Assembly: GCF_002906165.1 (NCBI RefSeq)
Contig: NZ_PPCN01000002.1
Coordinates: 310,001-374,000 of the forward strand
Length of the DNA stretch: 64,000 nt
Source of the DNA: Roseibium marinum
GTDB lineage: Bacteria; Pseudomonadota; Alphaproteobacteria; Rhizobiales; Stappiaceae
Direction: 5' to 3'
The notes under the pieces are model-generated. The model had not been told where the DNA came from. It saw only the letters and a program-made list of their open reading frames with translations, and made no database searches. Positions within the stretch are counted from its first letter, which is position 1, and the number at the start of each line of letters is the position of its first letter. The translations under genes and the position numbers were made by a program. Shown in pieces: positions 10,078 through 18,107 of this stretch.

Positions 10078-10639
10078 CAACATCTTCAAGAGCAGCAGCG
10101 CGCTCCGGCGCACTGCCCTTTGCGCCGCCTTGGGGGCAGCCATGACGCTGGGCGCATGTCAGGTACGCCCTCTCTACGGCACCAGTACCGGCGAATTCGG
10201 CGCGTCTTCCTCGCCCGTCACCGCTGAACTGGCGGCAATCGATCTCGACTCCATCCCCAGCCAGTTCGCCAATGACGATGCATCCCGGGTTCTCTACAAC
10301 GAGCTCATCTACCGGTTTGAACGGGGTGCAGGTACGCCGGCTAAACGATACCGCCTGAAGGTCCTGATGGATGTCGGCAGCTCGGAAGTCGGTGTGGAAC
10401 GGTTCGCGGATGTTCCCTCCGCCTACACGACCACGATGAACTCGACCTTCGTTCTCAGTGATATCAACACCAATGAAACACTCCTGACCGGCCGGGCCTT
10501 CAAATCCGCATCTTACGACTTTTCGTCCCAGCGCTTTGCCAACAAGCGCGCCTACCGGAATGCGCAGGAACGGGTGGCGAAAGCCGTTGCCGACGACATT
10601 TCCGCCCGGATTGCCGGCTATTTCGCCAGCCGGTCCTAG
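10064..10639 (+). CDS. lptE: LPS-assembly lipoprotein LptE
   Basis: This 191-residue lipoprotein has an N-terminal basic and hydrophobic signal ending in the lipobox LGAC, with Cys32 as the acylation site. After it comes QVRPLYG, the usual start of alphaproteobacterial LptE. LptE plugs the LptD barrel in the outer membrane and helps place lipopolysaccharide on the cell surface. The order leuS-lptE-holA is widely conserved. The gene overlaps the 3' end of leuS by 14 bases. Sequence conservation in this family is weak, so the call rests on lipobox, length and gene order. Confidence 0.88.
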   Translation: MSLFDNIFKSSSALRRTALCAALGAAMTLGACQVRPLYGTSTGEFGASSSPVTAELAAIDLDSIPSQFANDDASRVLYNELIYRFERGAGTPAKRYRLKVLMDVGSSEVGVERFADVPSAYTTTMNSTFVLSDINTNETLLTGRAFKSASYDFSSQRFANKRAYRNAQERVAKAVADDISARIAGYFASRS

Positions 10640-10647
10640 GGTCTGTG

Positions 10648-10674
10648 GACCTCAATCGGTTACGATTGCAGGTC
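10648..10674 (+). other. Imperfect hairpin downstream of lptE
   Basis: GACCTCAATCG and CGATTGCAGGTC pair around GTTA with one bulged base. No T run follows, so it is not a classic terminator. It could stabilise the leuS-lptE mRNA end. Confidence 0.4.
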
Positions 10675-10771
10675 TGAATGTTGATCGATCTGGAAGTGTC
10701 AGAGCGTGCCCCGGCGATCGTCCGAACGCGGAATGTTCTGAATAGCAGCTAATCTTGGGAGCCGATCGGCC

Positions 10772-11812
10772 TTGACCGTCCTGAAAGCCGGGGAAATTGA
10801 CCGGTACGTCGCCAATCCGCCTGCAGATGGCGGAGTCATTCTGATTTTCGGCCCCGATACGGGCCTTGTTTCCGAACGGGCGGCGCGTCTGGTGAAAAAG
10901 GCGTCGGAAGGCGAAGACGATCCGTTCAACCTCATCAAGATCGACGCAGCCGACATCAGCTCCGATCCGGATCGGCTGATCGACGAAGTGCTGACCGTGC
11001 CGCTTTTCGGCGGACGCCGGATCGTCTGGGTGAAGGACGCAGGCGGTAAAAACCTCAATCCCGCCCTGGAACCGGTCCTCAAACTGGAGGATTGGCAGAC
11101 CCTGGTCGTTCTGGAAGCCGGCGACATCAAGAAAGGTGTCGGTCTTCGCAAATTGGTCGAATCTCATAAACGCGCCGTCGCGCTGCCCTGCTACGCGGAC
11201 AATGACCGCGGCATCGATCAGCTGATCGACGACGAGACAAGGGAAGCCGGACTGACCATTACCCGCGAGGCGAGGTCCGCCCTTCACAGCCTCCTGGGCG
11301 GCGACCGCATGGCCAGCCGCGGTGAACTGAAGAAACTCTGCCTCTATGCCCTCGGAAAGGGACGGATCGAGAGCGAGGATATCGAAGCCATAATCGGCGA
11401 CGCTTCGGCGTTTGAAACCTCCGAGCTTATCGACGCCGCCGCTTCCGGCAATCTTGGCCTGCTGGATCACGGTCTGGAACGCCTCGCGGAAGCCGGTTCA
11501 AAGGCCTCGGTGATCGCCAATCAGGCGCTGAAGCATTTCCAGCATTTGCACCGGATGCGAATCGATATCGACCAGGGCAGGAATGCCCAGCAGGTCGTCG
11601 ACAGTCAGCGGCCGCCGATATTCTTCACCCGCAAGGCAAGTTTCGCGCAGCAGCTACGGATCTGGTCGCTGAAGGATCTCGAGCGCGCGATGGGCATCCT
11701 CAGCGAAGCCACCAGGATCTCACGTCTGAACGATCCGCTGGGTGTACCGGTGCTGTCCGAAGCCCTGCTGACGCTGGGCCGTGCCGCAAGAGCGCGCAAC
11801 CAGCGGCGCTGA
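10772..11812 (+). CDS. holA: DNA polymerase III delta subunit
   Basis: This 346-residue protein matches the clamp-loader subunit delta (HolA). Delta opens the beta sliding clamp as part of the clamp loader. The AAA+-like N-terminus runs MTVLKAGEIDRYVANPP, then VILIFGPDTGLVSERA. Later segments such as RRIVWVKDAG, LVVLEAGDIKKG and LTITREARSALHSLLGGDRM are typical of alphaproteobacterial HolA. Translation appears to start at TTG, with GGGAG ten bases upstream. It follows leuS-lptE with a 132-bp gap. Together with parA/parB nearby, this is an origin-proximal replication and cell-cycle neighbourhood. Confidence 0.92.
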   Translation: MTVLKAGEIDRYVANPPADGGVILIFGPDTGLVSERAARLVKKASEGEDDPFNLIKIDAADISSDPDRLIDEVLTVPLFGGRRIVWVKDAGGKNLNPALEPVLKLEDWQTLVVLEAGDIKKGVGLRKLVESHKRAVALPCYADNDRGIDQLIDDETREAGLTITREARSALHSLLGGDRMASRGELKKLCLYALGKGRIESEDIEAIIGDASAFETSELIDAAASGNLGLLDHGLERLAEAGSKASVIANQALKHFQHLHRMRIDIDQGRNAQQVVDSQRPPIFFTRKASFAQQLRIWSLKDLERAMGILSEATRISRLNDPLGVPVLSEALLTLGRAARARNQRR

Positions 11813-11957
11813 TATTTCCGGGCAACGCAAACCCGCTTCGGCTATCGCAGCCGACACCCATAGCCTGCAGGTTGATCCGGAGAGAAACCGTTGCTCGCTT
11901 GTGGATCGAAATCTGACTGAATAAGATTCTCCCCGTGTCTAAGAACAGGCGGTCGGC

Positions 11958-13151
11958 ATGCTTGGTACCTGGCTTGATTTTACCTATGTTTTCCGAAACT
12001 CGGCATCCGTTCTCATCATTGGGCGGCCGGATCAGTTCGACTATATATTGAAGTTTCCAAGTACGGCCCGTCTGGTCATCAGAGACGAGGACGATTTTCT
12101 CGCGCGCTTCAACAAACATCTTCTCGTGATGACGGAAGCGGAGATCCAGAAGTTCAAGCTCGCGACGCTGGAAGATGGCGCATTATGTGTTCTGGAAGAC
12201 GATCCCAAAGAGTTGGTAAGGCGTGTCGCCAACAAGATCGGATTCAAATTCTGGGCGATCGAGCTGCCCCAGGATCTGTTTGATTATCTGCATCGTCAAT
12301 ATTCTCTGGATGCGGAAGCTGAAAAAGAAAATCAGGCCACCCGGGGCAGAGGTGCCGACGGCGCGGCGACCAAAGAAGAAGTAGGGATTTTCAGCCTTGA
12401 GGAATTCGGCATCCTGGCGCTGGAAAAACTCAAGTCCGGCGTACAGGGCCAAGGCCCGCTCCCCAGCCTTGCCGATGCCGTCGCTGCCCTGGAGAGTGAA
12501 GCAGGCAGGCAGGATTTCTTTGCCAAACTGGGCGTCGGCCAAAAAGCGAGAGTCAAGCTGGTCAACGGCAAGCTGTATGTCGTTATAACCGGAAGAGCCG
12601 GACTAAGACCGCTCCTCCCTGGAATTAAATTCCTGCCATCCAACCCGAAGGTGGCGGAACTGGGACTGAGTCTGCCTAAACAGGTTAAACACCTGAAAAA
12701 TGGGCTTAAACTCAACATAATCTTCACGGTGCCCATAGAAATATTATCGATGTTTCTCGACGACGAACGGCAATGGAAGGATTTGCTCGGGGTCTTTGCC
12801 ACCACCGGAATCATCTCGGTGATCACCCAGCTCATCATGTGGGGTATCGGCCTGGCGACAGGGATCGTGATCGGCACGGGACTGGTAGCCTCGGGCATCC
12901 TGATCGTAGGCGCGTTGATTATTTCAGGAGCGCTGGCCTATATCGCCAACGAGTTGGGTCTAACGAAGAAAATAAATGACGCTCTTGAGCGTATTGCAGC
13001 AGCGATAAACAAAGGCTGGGTCAAGCTGGGAGAAAAAATCGAAGAAGCAATAATATCGAAAAGCGATGTTCCAAATAAAAAACTGACCTTGCGGCTTATT
13101 GAAGATTCTCTGATATACAATTTTTTTCCGGACATGATGAGATACAGGTAG
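11958..13151 (+). CDS. Protein of unknown function with C-terminal hydrophobic hairpin
   Basis: I do not recognise this 397-residue protein. The N-terminal two thirds are soluble and charged, with a low-complexity linker (about 118-140). Residues about 278-330 form two adjacent glycine-rich hydrophobic segments, followed by an amphipathic stretch (NELGLTKKINDALERIAAAINKGW) and a basic C-terminus. This layout resembles pore-forming toxin or effector C-termini, but that is only an architectural impression. The 3' part is AT-richer than neighbouring genes. The gene interrupts the usual housekeeping order between holA and parB and is followed directly by two palindromic repeats, which suggests acquisition. 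No immunity-like gene is next to it. The ATG has a GGCGG-type ribosome site. Confidence 0.7.
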   Translation: MLGTWLDFTYVFRNSASVLIIGRPDQFDYILKFPSTARLVIRDEDDFLARFNKHLLVMTEAEIQKFKLATLEDGALCVLEDDPKELVRRVANKIGFKFWAIELPQDLFDYLHRQYSLDAEAEKENQATRGRGADGAATKEEVGIFSLEEFGILALEKLKSGVQGQGPLPSLADAVAALESEAGRQDFFAKLGVGQKARVKLVNGKLYVVITGRAGLRPLLPGIKFLPSNPKVAELGLSLPKQVKHLKNGLKLNIIFTVPIEILSMFLDDERQWKDLLGVFATTGIISVITQLIMWGIGLATGIVIGTGLVASGILIVGALIISGALAYIANELGLTKKINDALERIAAAINKGWVKLGEKIEEAIISKSDVPNKKLTLRLIEDSLIYNFFPDMMRYR

Positions 13152-13251
13152 TCCTGGTGCAGAGCCAAATAAAACTTCGGCGAAGATAGACCGATCATCT
13201 TACATGCAAAGCTGTCGGAGCATCCTGTGTTATGCTGACCCAAGGATATTC

Positions 13252-13302
13252 TAAAGCACTTTGCGTTTAATCCGCACCATTTGAAATCGAAAAGCGCTTT
13301 AT
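13252..13302. repeat. Short imperfect palindrome next to the dispersed repeat
   Basis: TAAAGCACTTTGCG near 13252-13265 pairs with CGAAAAGCGCTTTA near 13289-13302 (12 of 14 positions). It lies immediately before the larger repeat copy and after the unknown 397-residue protein gene. It differs in sequence from the neighbouring element, so two palindromic units sit in tandem here. Confidence 0.55.
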
Positions 13303-13414
13303 AGCGTGTCGCGTTTAAGCGGATTCATGGTTTCAGGAAGACGCCCGGGGCAACGTTTACATTGCAAATGCGTTCGGGCGATTTCCTGAATTCAATTTAA
13401 CACGACACGCTTTA
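13303..13414 (+). repeat. Dispersed palindromic repeat, copy A
   Basis: The ends AGCGTGTCG and CGACACGCT form a perfect 9-bp inverted pair. Inside, TTCAGGAAGACGCCCG pairs with CGGGCGATTTCCTGAA (14 of 16). The last three bases (13412-13414) are the stop codon of parB on the minus strand. Related copies lie at 19958-20068, 28035-28146 and 55476-55520. The element sits between convergent genes and could act as a bidirectional transcript end. Confidence 0.85.
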
Positions 13415-14317
13415 GCGCGTTTCGACCCCGAGTTTCCGGCACAGCTCATCAAGCTGCTCCAGAGACGTGTACTTGATCTTCAGGTCGCCTGTTTCCTTGC
13501 CCGGTTTGTGACCCACACTGACCTTGAGGCCCAGCGTGTCGCTGAGGCGTTTCTCCAGGGCCTTGGTATCGGCATCCTTTTGCCGCTTGTCGCCTGGCGC
13601 CTTGTCGCCCTTCATTCTGGCAAGCGCATCCGGGTCCTGAGAGATCTTCTCCGCGTCGCGAACCGTCAGGCCCTTTTCGACGATCAGCTCGGCCAGCGCC
13701 GCGGGGTCTTCCACGGTGATCAGCGCCCGCGCGTGTCCGGCTGTCAGAAGCCCTTCGGCCAGATAGTCTTTCACGGAATTGGGAAGCTTGAGAAGACGCA
13801 TCGTGTTGGCGACATGGCTGCGGCTCTTGCCGATGACCTTCGCCAGTTCACCCTGACTGTAGCTGAAATCGGCGGTAAGCTGCTCATAACCCATCGCCTC
13901 TTCAATCGGGTTGAGGTCGGCGCGCTGAACGTTTTCGATGATCGCAAGCTCAAGCGCTTCCTGATCGGTCACATCCCGAATGATGATCGGAGCTTCGTGA
14001 AGACCGGCGCGCTGCGCCGCCCGCCAGCGGCGTTCCCCGGCGATGATCTCGAAACGGTCGGTTTTACCCGCCGCCGGCCGGACCAGGATCGGCTGGACAA
14101 TGCCCTTGGACCTAAGCGACTCGGCAAGATCGCCAAGATCTTTTTCAGTAAAGGTTTTGCGCGGATTACGCGGATTGGGTTCGATATGCTCGATCGGCAC
14201 CTTGCGCGTGTCACGAAAGAACTTTTCCGGCGCCGCCGCTGCTTCCGGAGCTGAATCGCCGATCAGGGCCGCCAGGCCACGGCCCAAACGCTTGCTCTTG
14301 ACGTCTCTTTCCGCCAT
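13412..14317 (-). CDS. parB: Chromosome partitioning protein ParB
   Basis: This 301-residue protein binds parS, loads near the origin as a CTP-dependent clamp, and works with ParA to segregate the chromosome. The N-terminus carries the ParA-interacting stretch (KRLGRGLAALIGD). The CTP-binding ParB/Spo0J domain contains IEPNPRNPRKTF and the GERRWRA motif. ENVQRADLNPIEEA and the helix-turn-helix (YSQGELAKVIGKSRSHVANTMRLL) follow, then a C-terminal dimerisation domain. It lies 105 bp downstream of parA, in the same direction. Six matching parS-like palindromes lie 1.5-6.5 kb away. Its stop codon is formed by the end of a repeat element. Confidence 0.97.
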   Translation of the reverse strand: MAERDVKSKRLGRGLAALIGDSAPEAAAAPEKFFRDTRKVPIEHIEPNPRNPRKTFTEKDLGDLAESLRSKGIVQPILVRPAAGKTDRFEIIAGERRWRAAQRAGLHEAPIIIRDVTDQEALELAIIENVQRADLNPIEEAMGYEQLTADFSYSQGELAKVIGKSRSHVANTMRLLKLPNSVKDYLAEGLLTAGHARALITVEDPAALAELIVEKGLTVRDAEKISQDPDALARMKGDKAPGDKRQKDADTKALEKRLSDTLGLKVSVGHKPGKETGDLKIKYTSLEQLDELCRKLGVETR

Positions 14318-14422
14318 ACCGCACCTTTTTCTTCTTATATTTCAATATTTTAGAGCGTGACAGCTGCGCCGGGAATGCTGTCACGCGCGTTTTCCGTCAG
14401 TTCGGATCCGATTCGAACCGGT

Positions 14423-15253
14423 TCAGGCGGCAACCCGCCGCAATTCCCGCTCACGCTGAATGATCTCGGAGGCAAGGCGCAGATAGGCCTGGCTGCCTGC
14501 GCATTTCAGATCGTACAGCAGCACCGGCTTGCCGTAAGACGGCGCTTCCGAAATACGCACATTACGCGGGATGATAGTGTCATAGACAGCATCCCCCATC
14601 GTCTCGCGCACATCGGCGACCACCTGGCTGGAGAGATTGTTGCGGCTGTCATACATGGTCAGCACGATGCCGTGAATGCTGAGCTCCGGATTGAGAGCAT
14701 TCTTTACCTGCTCGACCGTGCTGAGCAACTGGCTGAGACCTTCCAGCGCAAAGAATTCGCATTGCAGCGGGACCAGAATGGAATGCGACGCGGACAGGGC
14801 GTTGATGGTCAGAAGGTTAAGGGACGGTGGGCAATCGACCAGAACATAGGTGAAGCCGATTTCCTGAAACAGCCGCGACTTGCTCAGAGCCTCGATGGCG
14901 GCCCGCAGCCGGAACGCCCGGTCGCTGGTCGATGCGATTTCAAGCTCCAGACCAAGCAGATCCATGGTCGAAGGCGCGACCCACAGCCGCTGCACGGTCG
15001 TTTCGCGCACGGCCTCCGCCAGCGAGCAATCGCCGCTCAGGACTTCATAGGTCGACAGACCGCGATCCCTTCGCTCGATACCGAGGCCGGTTGACGCGTT
15101 GCCCTGAGGATCGAGATCGATCACCAGAACCTTTTCCCCGATGGCAGCCAGAGCCGTCCCGAGATTGATGGCCGTCGTGGTTTTACCCACTCCGCCCTTT
15201 TGGTTTGCAAGTGCGAGAACGCGCGGCGTTTCGGGAAGCATGTTCATTGCCAC
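14423..15253 (-). CDS. parA: Chromosome partitioning ATPase ParA
   Basis: This 276-residue protein is a Walker-type ParA ATPase that drives movement of ParB-parS complexes. The deviant Walker A motif KGGVGKTT is near residue 20. The DLDPQGN and VDCPPS motifs and the mid-protein SLAEAV-type segment fit Soj/ParA chromosomal types. It is located between rsmG and parB, the classical rsmG-parA-parB order. The first codon used here is GTG at 15253. An ATG two codons later has better spacing from AGGAAGG, so the start is uncertain by a few residues. Confidence 0.97.
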   Translation of the reverse strand: MAMNMLPETPRVLALANQKGGVGKTTTAINLGTALAAIGEKVLVIDLDPQGNASTGLGIERRDRGLSTYEVLSGDCSLAEAVRETTVQRLWVAPSTMDLLGLELEIASTSDRAFRLRAAIEALSKSRLFQEIGFTYVLVDCPPSLNLLTINALSASHSILVPLQCEFFALEGLSQLLSTVEQVKNALNPELSIHGIVLTMYDSRNNLSSQVVADVRETMGDAVYDTIIPRNVRISEAPSYGKPVLLYDLKCAGSQAYLRLASEIIQRERELRRVAA

Positions 15254-15267
15254 CAGACCTTCCTGGG

Positions 15268-15927
15268 CTACTCAGACCGGGCTGAAATATTTGAAAAAAG
15301 AAGCATCCGGCTCGTTGGATCTACAAGACTTATCTTTTCTACCAGATCGAAGCCCCAACGGGCAGTGGCTTCGTTAACTTCTCTCTGAAAATCCTGTCCT
15401 TTGTGGAAAACAGCTTTCGCACCCTGCCGGGTGAAAGGCTCGGATAGCTGAAAAAGCGTTTCCAATGACGCCAGAGCGCGCGCCGAGACCGCATCGACCC
15501 TCCCCGACGACCAGTCTTTCGCAACCGATTCGATTCTGCCCGGATGCACCGTGCCTTTCGAACCCGTTTCCCGAAGTGCGGTTCTCAGGAAGGCGGCTTT
15601 GCGCTGATTGCTCTCGATCATATGGACATGGGCTTCGGGATCGTCGGCCAGCAGGATCGCCGTCACCACGCCGGGAAATCCCGCGCCGCTACCGATATCC
15701 ACCCAGGTCTTTGCCTCTGGATAACTCCACACGCTCTGCAGGCTGTCGACAACATGCCGGGTCCAGATATCCGGAATGGTCGACGGCGCGATGAGGTTTT
15801 GTGCGGGTTGCCACTTGAGGACGAGGTCCACATAGATCTGAAGACGCTCCAGCGTTTCACGTGAAACATCCCCATATTTATGCACAACCTGTCCAGAGGA
15901 ATTCAACACCTCGGAACGGCGCATCAC
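15268..15927 (-). CDS. rsmG: 16S rRNA (guanine-527-N7) methyltransferase RsmG
   Basis: This 219-residue SAM-dependent methyltransferase modifies G527 of 16S rRNA. Visible motifs are [16 protein letters not shown] (SAM site), [15 protein letters not shown] and VSARALASL. The frame opens with adjacent GTG and ATG codons that overlap the mnmG stop, indicating coupled translation. Residues about 20-25 (DVSRET) are encoded by a perfect parS palindrome, so the gene carries a segregation site in its coding sequence. It sits between mnmG and parA, a conserved order. Confidence 0.96.
   Translation of the reverse strand: MMRRSEVLNSSGQVVHKYGDVSRETLERLQIYVDLVLKWQPAQNLIAPSTIPDIWTRHVVDSLQSVWSYPEAKTWVDIGSGAGFPGVVTAILLADDPEAHVHMIESNQRKAAFLRTALRETGSKGTVHPGRIESVAKDWSSGRVDAVSARALASLETLFQLSEPFTRQGAKAVFHKGQDFQREVNEATARWGFDLVEKISLVDPTSRMLLFSNISARSE
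15854..15867. promoter_or_regulatory. parS site 1 (inside rsmG)
   Basis: GTTTCACGTGAAAC is a perfect 14-bp palindrome that matches the universal ParB-binding parS core. It lies in the 5' part of the rsmG coding region, about 1.5 kb from parB and 8 kb from the putative origin. Confidence 0.93.
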
Positions 15928-17810
15928 GCCGCTCCCCGTTGACCGTTCCGCTTCAGATACGACAGGATCAGGGTAAGCGCCACCGGTGTCATGCCATCCA
16001 TGCGCGAGGCCTGACCGAGGGTCGCCGGACGGACGTCATGGAGCTTTTGCCGGACTTCATTGGAGAGACTGGAAATTGCTTCGTAGTCGAAACCATCCGG
16101 GATCTGCAAGGCTTCATCGCGCTTGAGCGCATCGATATCCGCCTTCTGCCGGTCGAGATAAACCGCATAGAGCGCATCCGTCGCCACCTGCTCGGCGATA
16201 GCCGGATCGACTTCCTTGAGCTCGGGCCAGACGACGGTAAGTCTCTCATACGTCACGTTCGGGTAAGAGAGCAGATCGAAGGCGGATCGGCGGATACCGT
16301 CCTGATTTACCGGAAGGCCCTTCTTCCGCGCCTCGGACGGAGTCACGGAAAGACGCATCAGAAGTTTCCGCGCCTGCTCGAGCCGCGCCAGCTTTGCTTC
16401 GAAGGCGCTGCGGCGGGTTGCTGAAACACAGCCTATCCCGATACCGAGCGGTGTCAGTCGCTGGTCGGCGTTGTCGGCACGAAGCGAAAGGCGGTATTCA
16501 GCCCTGGACGTGAACATCCTGTAGGGCTCGGTGATACCCCTTGTCACCAGGTCATCGATCATCACGCCGATATAACCCTGTGACCTATCCACAACGAAGG
16601 GCGGCTTTCCGGCAACACCGAGAGCGGCGTTAAGACCCGCCACCAGACCCTGAGCTCCGGCTTCTTCATAGCCGGTGGTGCCGTTGATCTGGCCGGCAAG
16701 ATAAAGACCCGGACAGCGCCTGGCTTCCAGTGTCGGCCGCAATTCGCGCGGATCAACATGGTCATATTCGATCGCATAGCCCGGCTGCAAAACAACCACA
16801 TCCTCAAGACCCGGGATGGTCTTCAAAAAGGCGACTTGGGCATCCTCGGGCAGCGAGGTCGAGATACCGTTCGGATAGACCGTGTGATCGTCGAGACCTT
16901 CCGGTTCGAGGAAGATCTGATGTCCGTCCCGGTCCCCGAAACGGACGATCTTGTCCTCTATCGACGGACAGTAACGCGGCCCACGGCCTTTGATCTCGCC
17001 GGAATACATCGCGGAACGGGACAGGTTTTCCCGAATGATGCGATGGGTCTCAGGGGTCGTGCGGGTGATGTGGCAGGGAACCTGCGGCGTCGTGATCCTG
17101 TCCGTCAGCGTGGAAAACGGTACCGGATCGTCATCGCCGGGCTGTTCCTCCAGCCGGTCCCAGTGAATGGTCCGCCCGTCCAGACGGGCCGGGGTGCCGG
17201 TTTTCAGACGGCCGAGGTCAAAGCCGATTTCCTCCAGCGAGCCCGACAACCCCATGGCGGGCGCTTCACCGGACCGGCCAGCCGGAATTTTCCTGTCGCC
17301 AATATGGATCAGACCGCGCAGAAAGGTGCCGCTCGTCAGGACGATTGCCTTGCAAGCGACGGTCCGGCCATCGCTCAAGTCGATACCGGAAACCTTCCGG
17401 TCGTCTCCCGCGCCGTCAAATCGTATCTTGTCGGCCTCACCCTCCACCACAGTCAGATTATCGATTGCCGAGATTTCGCGCTGCATGGCTTCGCGGTAGA
17501 GCTTTCGGTCGGCCTGAGCCCGCGGGCCGCGCACGGCGGGCCCCTTGCGGCCATTGAGCATCCGGAACTGGATACCCCCCTGATCGGCAACACGGCCCAT
17601 CAAGCCGTCCAGCGCATCGATCTCCCGGACCAGATGCCCCTTCCCAAGACCGCCGATCGCCGGGTTACAGGACATCACCCCGATCGTATCGAAACGGTGA
17701 GTGACCAGGGCGGTGGCCGCTCCCGTCCGAGCGGCAACTGCGGCCGCTTCGCATCCGGCATGCCCGCCGCCGATAACGACGACATCAAATTTCAGGTCCT
17801 GCTCACTCAT
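15924..17810 (-). CDS. mnmG: tRNA uridine-5-carboxymethylaminomethyl modification protein MnmG (GidA)
   Basis: This FAD protein of about 628 residues works with MnmE to install the cmnm5 group on wobble uridine 34 of several tRNAs. The dinucleotide-binding motif [14 protein letters not shown] lies at the N-terminus. [56 protein letters not shown] and ITRTTPETH are diagnostic. The conserved C-terminal LSNEVRQKL region is present. The ATG at 17810 is chosen over one six codons upstream because it matches the family start and follows AGGCGGTAGAG. Its TGA overlaps the start of rsmG. Confidence 0.97.
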   Translation of the reverse strand: MSEQDLKFDVVVIGGGHAGCEAAAVAARTGAATALVTHRFDTIGVMSCNPAIGGLGKGHLVREIDALDGLMGRVADQGGIQFRMLNGRKGPAVRGPRAQADRKLYREAMQREISAIDNLTVVEGEADKIRFDGAGDDRKVSGIDLSDGRTVACKAIVLTSGTFLRGLIHIGDRKIPAGRSGEAPAMGLSGSLEEIGFDLGRLKTGTPARLDGRTIHWDRLEEQPGDDDPVPFSTLTDRITTPQVPCHITRTTPETHRIIRENLSRSAMYSGEIKGRGPRYCPSIEDKIVRFGDRDGHQIFLEPEGLDDHTVYPNGISTSLPEDAQVAFLKTIPGLEDVVVLQPGYAIEYDHVDPRELRPTLEARRCPGLYLAGQINGTTGYEEAGAQGLVAGLNAALGVAGKPPFVVDRSQGYIGVMIDDLVTRGITEPYRMFTSRAEYRLSLRADNADQRLTPLGIGIGCVSATRRSAFEAKLARLEQARKLLMRLSVTPSEARKKGLPVNQDGIRRSAFDLLSYPNVTYERLTVVWPELKEVDPAIAEQVATDALYAVYLDRQKADIDALKRDEALQIPDGFDYEAISSLSNEVRQKLHDVRPATLGQASRMDGMTPVALTLILSYLKRNGQRGAA

Positions 17811-17815
17811 GATCT

Positions 17816-18097
17816 CTACCGCCTGCAAGGCACTTCGGCGACGTCAAGCCGCTCACAATATCCAGATCGATTTTCGGGATCGGTTTCCGGCGTCTCGCGC
17901 CAGACTATCACACACCGGATATCCGGCACATATTCGCGAGACTTATACGGCGCAAGCGATCCAAGGTCAAAGCGGAAATCTCGCCAGGAACCATCCACTT
18001 TCCGCAGTGGACCGAAATCGTATTCAGGAATCGTATCGGATTCACGTGAAACATGTTCCGGGTCTGAACCGACCCGCGGTTCGCTTGAATGATTCAC
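17816..18097 (-). CDS. Possible small protein between mnmE and mnmG
   Basis: This 93-codon frame starts at GTG, fills the mnmE-mnmG gap and ends five bases before the mnmG start. I recognise no domain. Codon use looks protein-like in the second half ([26 protein letters not shown]), and its last codons overlap the mnmG ribosome site, as in operons. Against it, there is no ribosome site at the GTG, and its first third contains one and a half parS sites, which could open the frame by chance. Coding status is uncertain. Confidence 0.35.
   Translation of the reverse strand: MNHSSEPRVGSDPEHVSRESDTIPEYDFGPLRKVDGSWRDFRFDLGSLAPYKSREYVPDIRCVIVWRETPETDPENRSGYCERLDVAEVPCRR
18039..18052. promoter_or_regulatory. 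parS-like site 2
   Basis: GATTCACGTGAAAC differs from the perfect palindrome at one position. It lies between mnmE and mnmG, inside a doubtful small reading frame. Confidence 0.8.
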
Positions 18098-18104
18098 GTG
18101 AAAC
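18091..18104. promoter_or_regulatory. parS-like site 3
   Basis: GATTCACGTGAAAC is identical to site 2. It starts 52 bp after site 2 and lies immediately past the mnmE stop codon. Confidence 0.8.
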
Positions 18105-18107
18105 AGG

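Noticed and set aside
7402-10143. A 913-codon open frame on the minus strand opposite leuS
   Set aside because: It is the mirror of a certain leuS gene in GC-rich DNA, has no ribosome site or recognisable domain, and is rich in Arg, His and Asp as expected for an antisense frame.
10640-10771. Intrinsic terminator after lptE
   Set aside because: The hairpin at 10648-10674 has a bulge and no following T run, so it is listed as a hairpin only.
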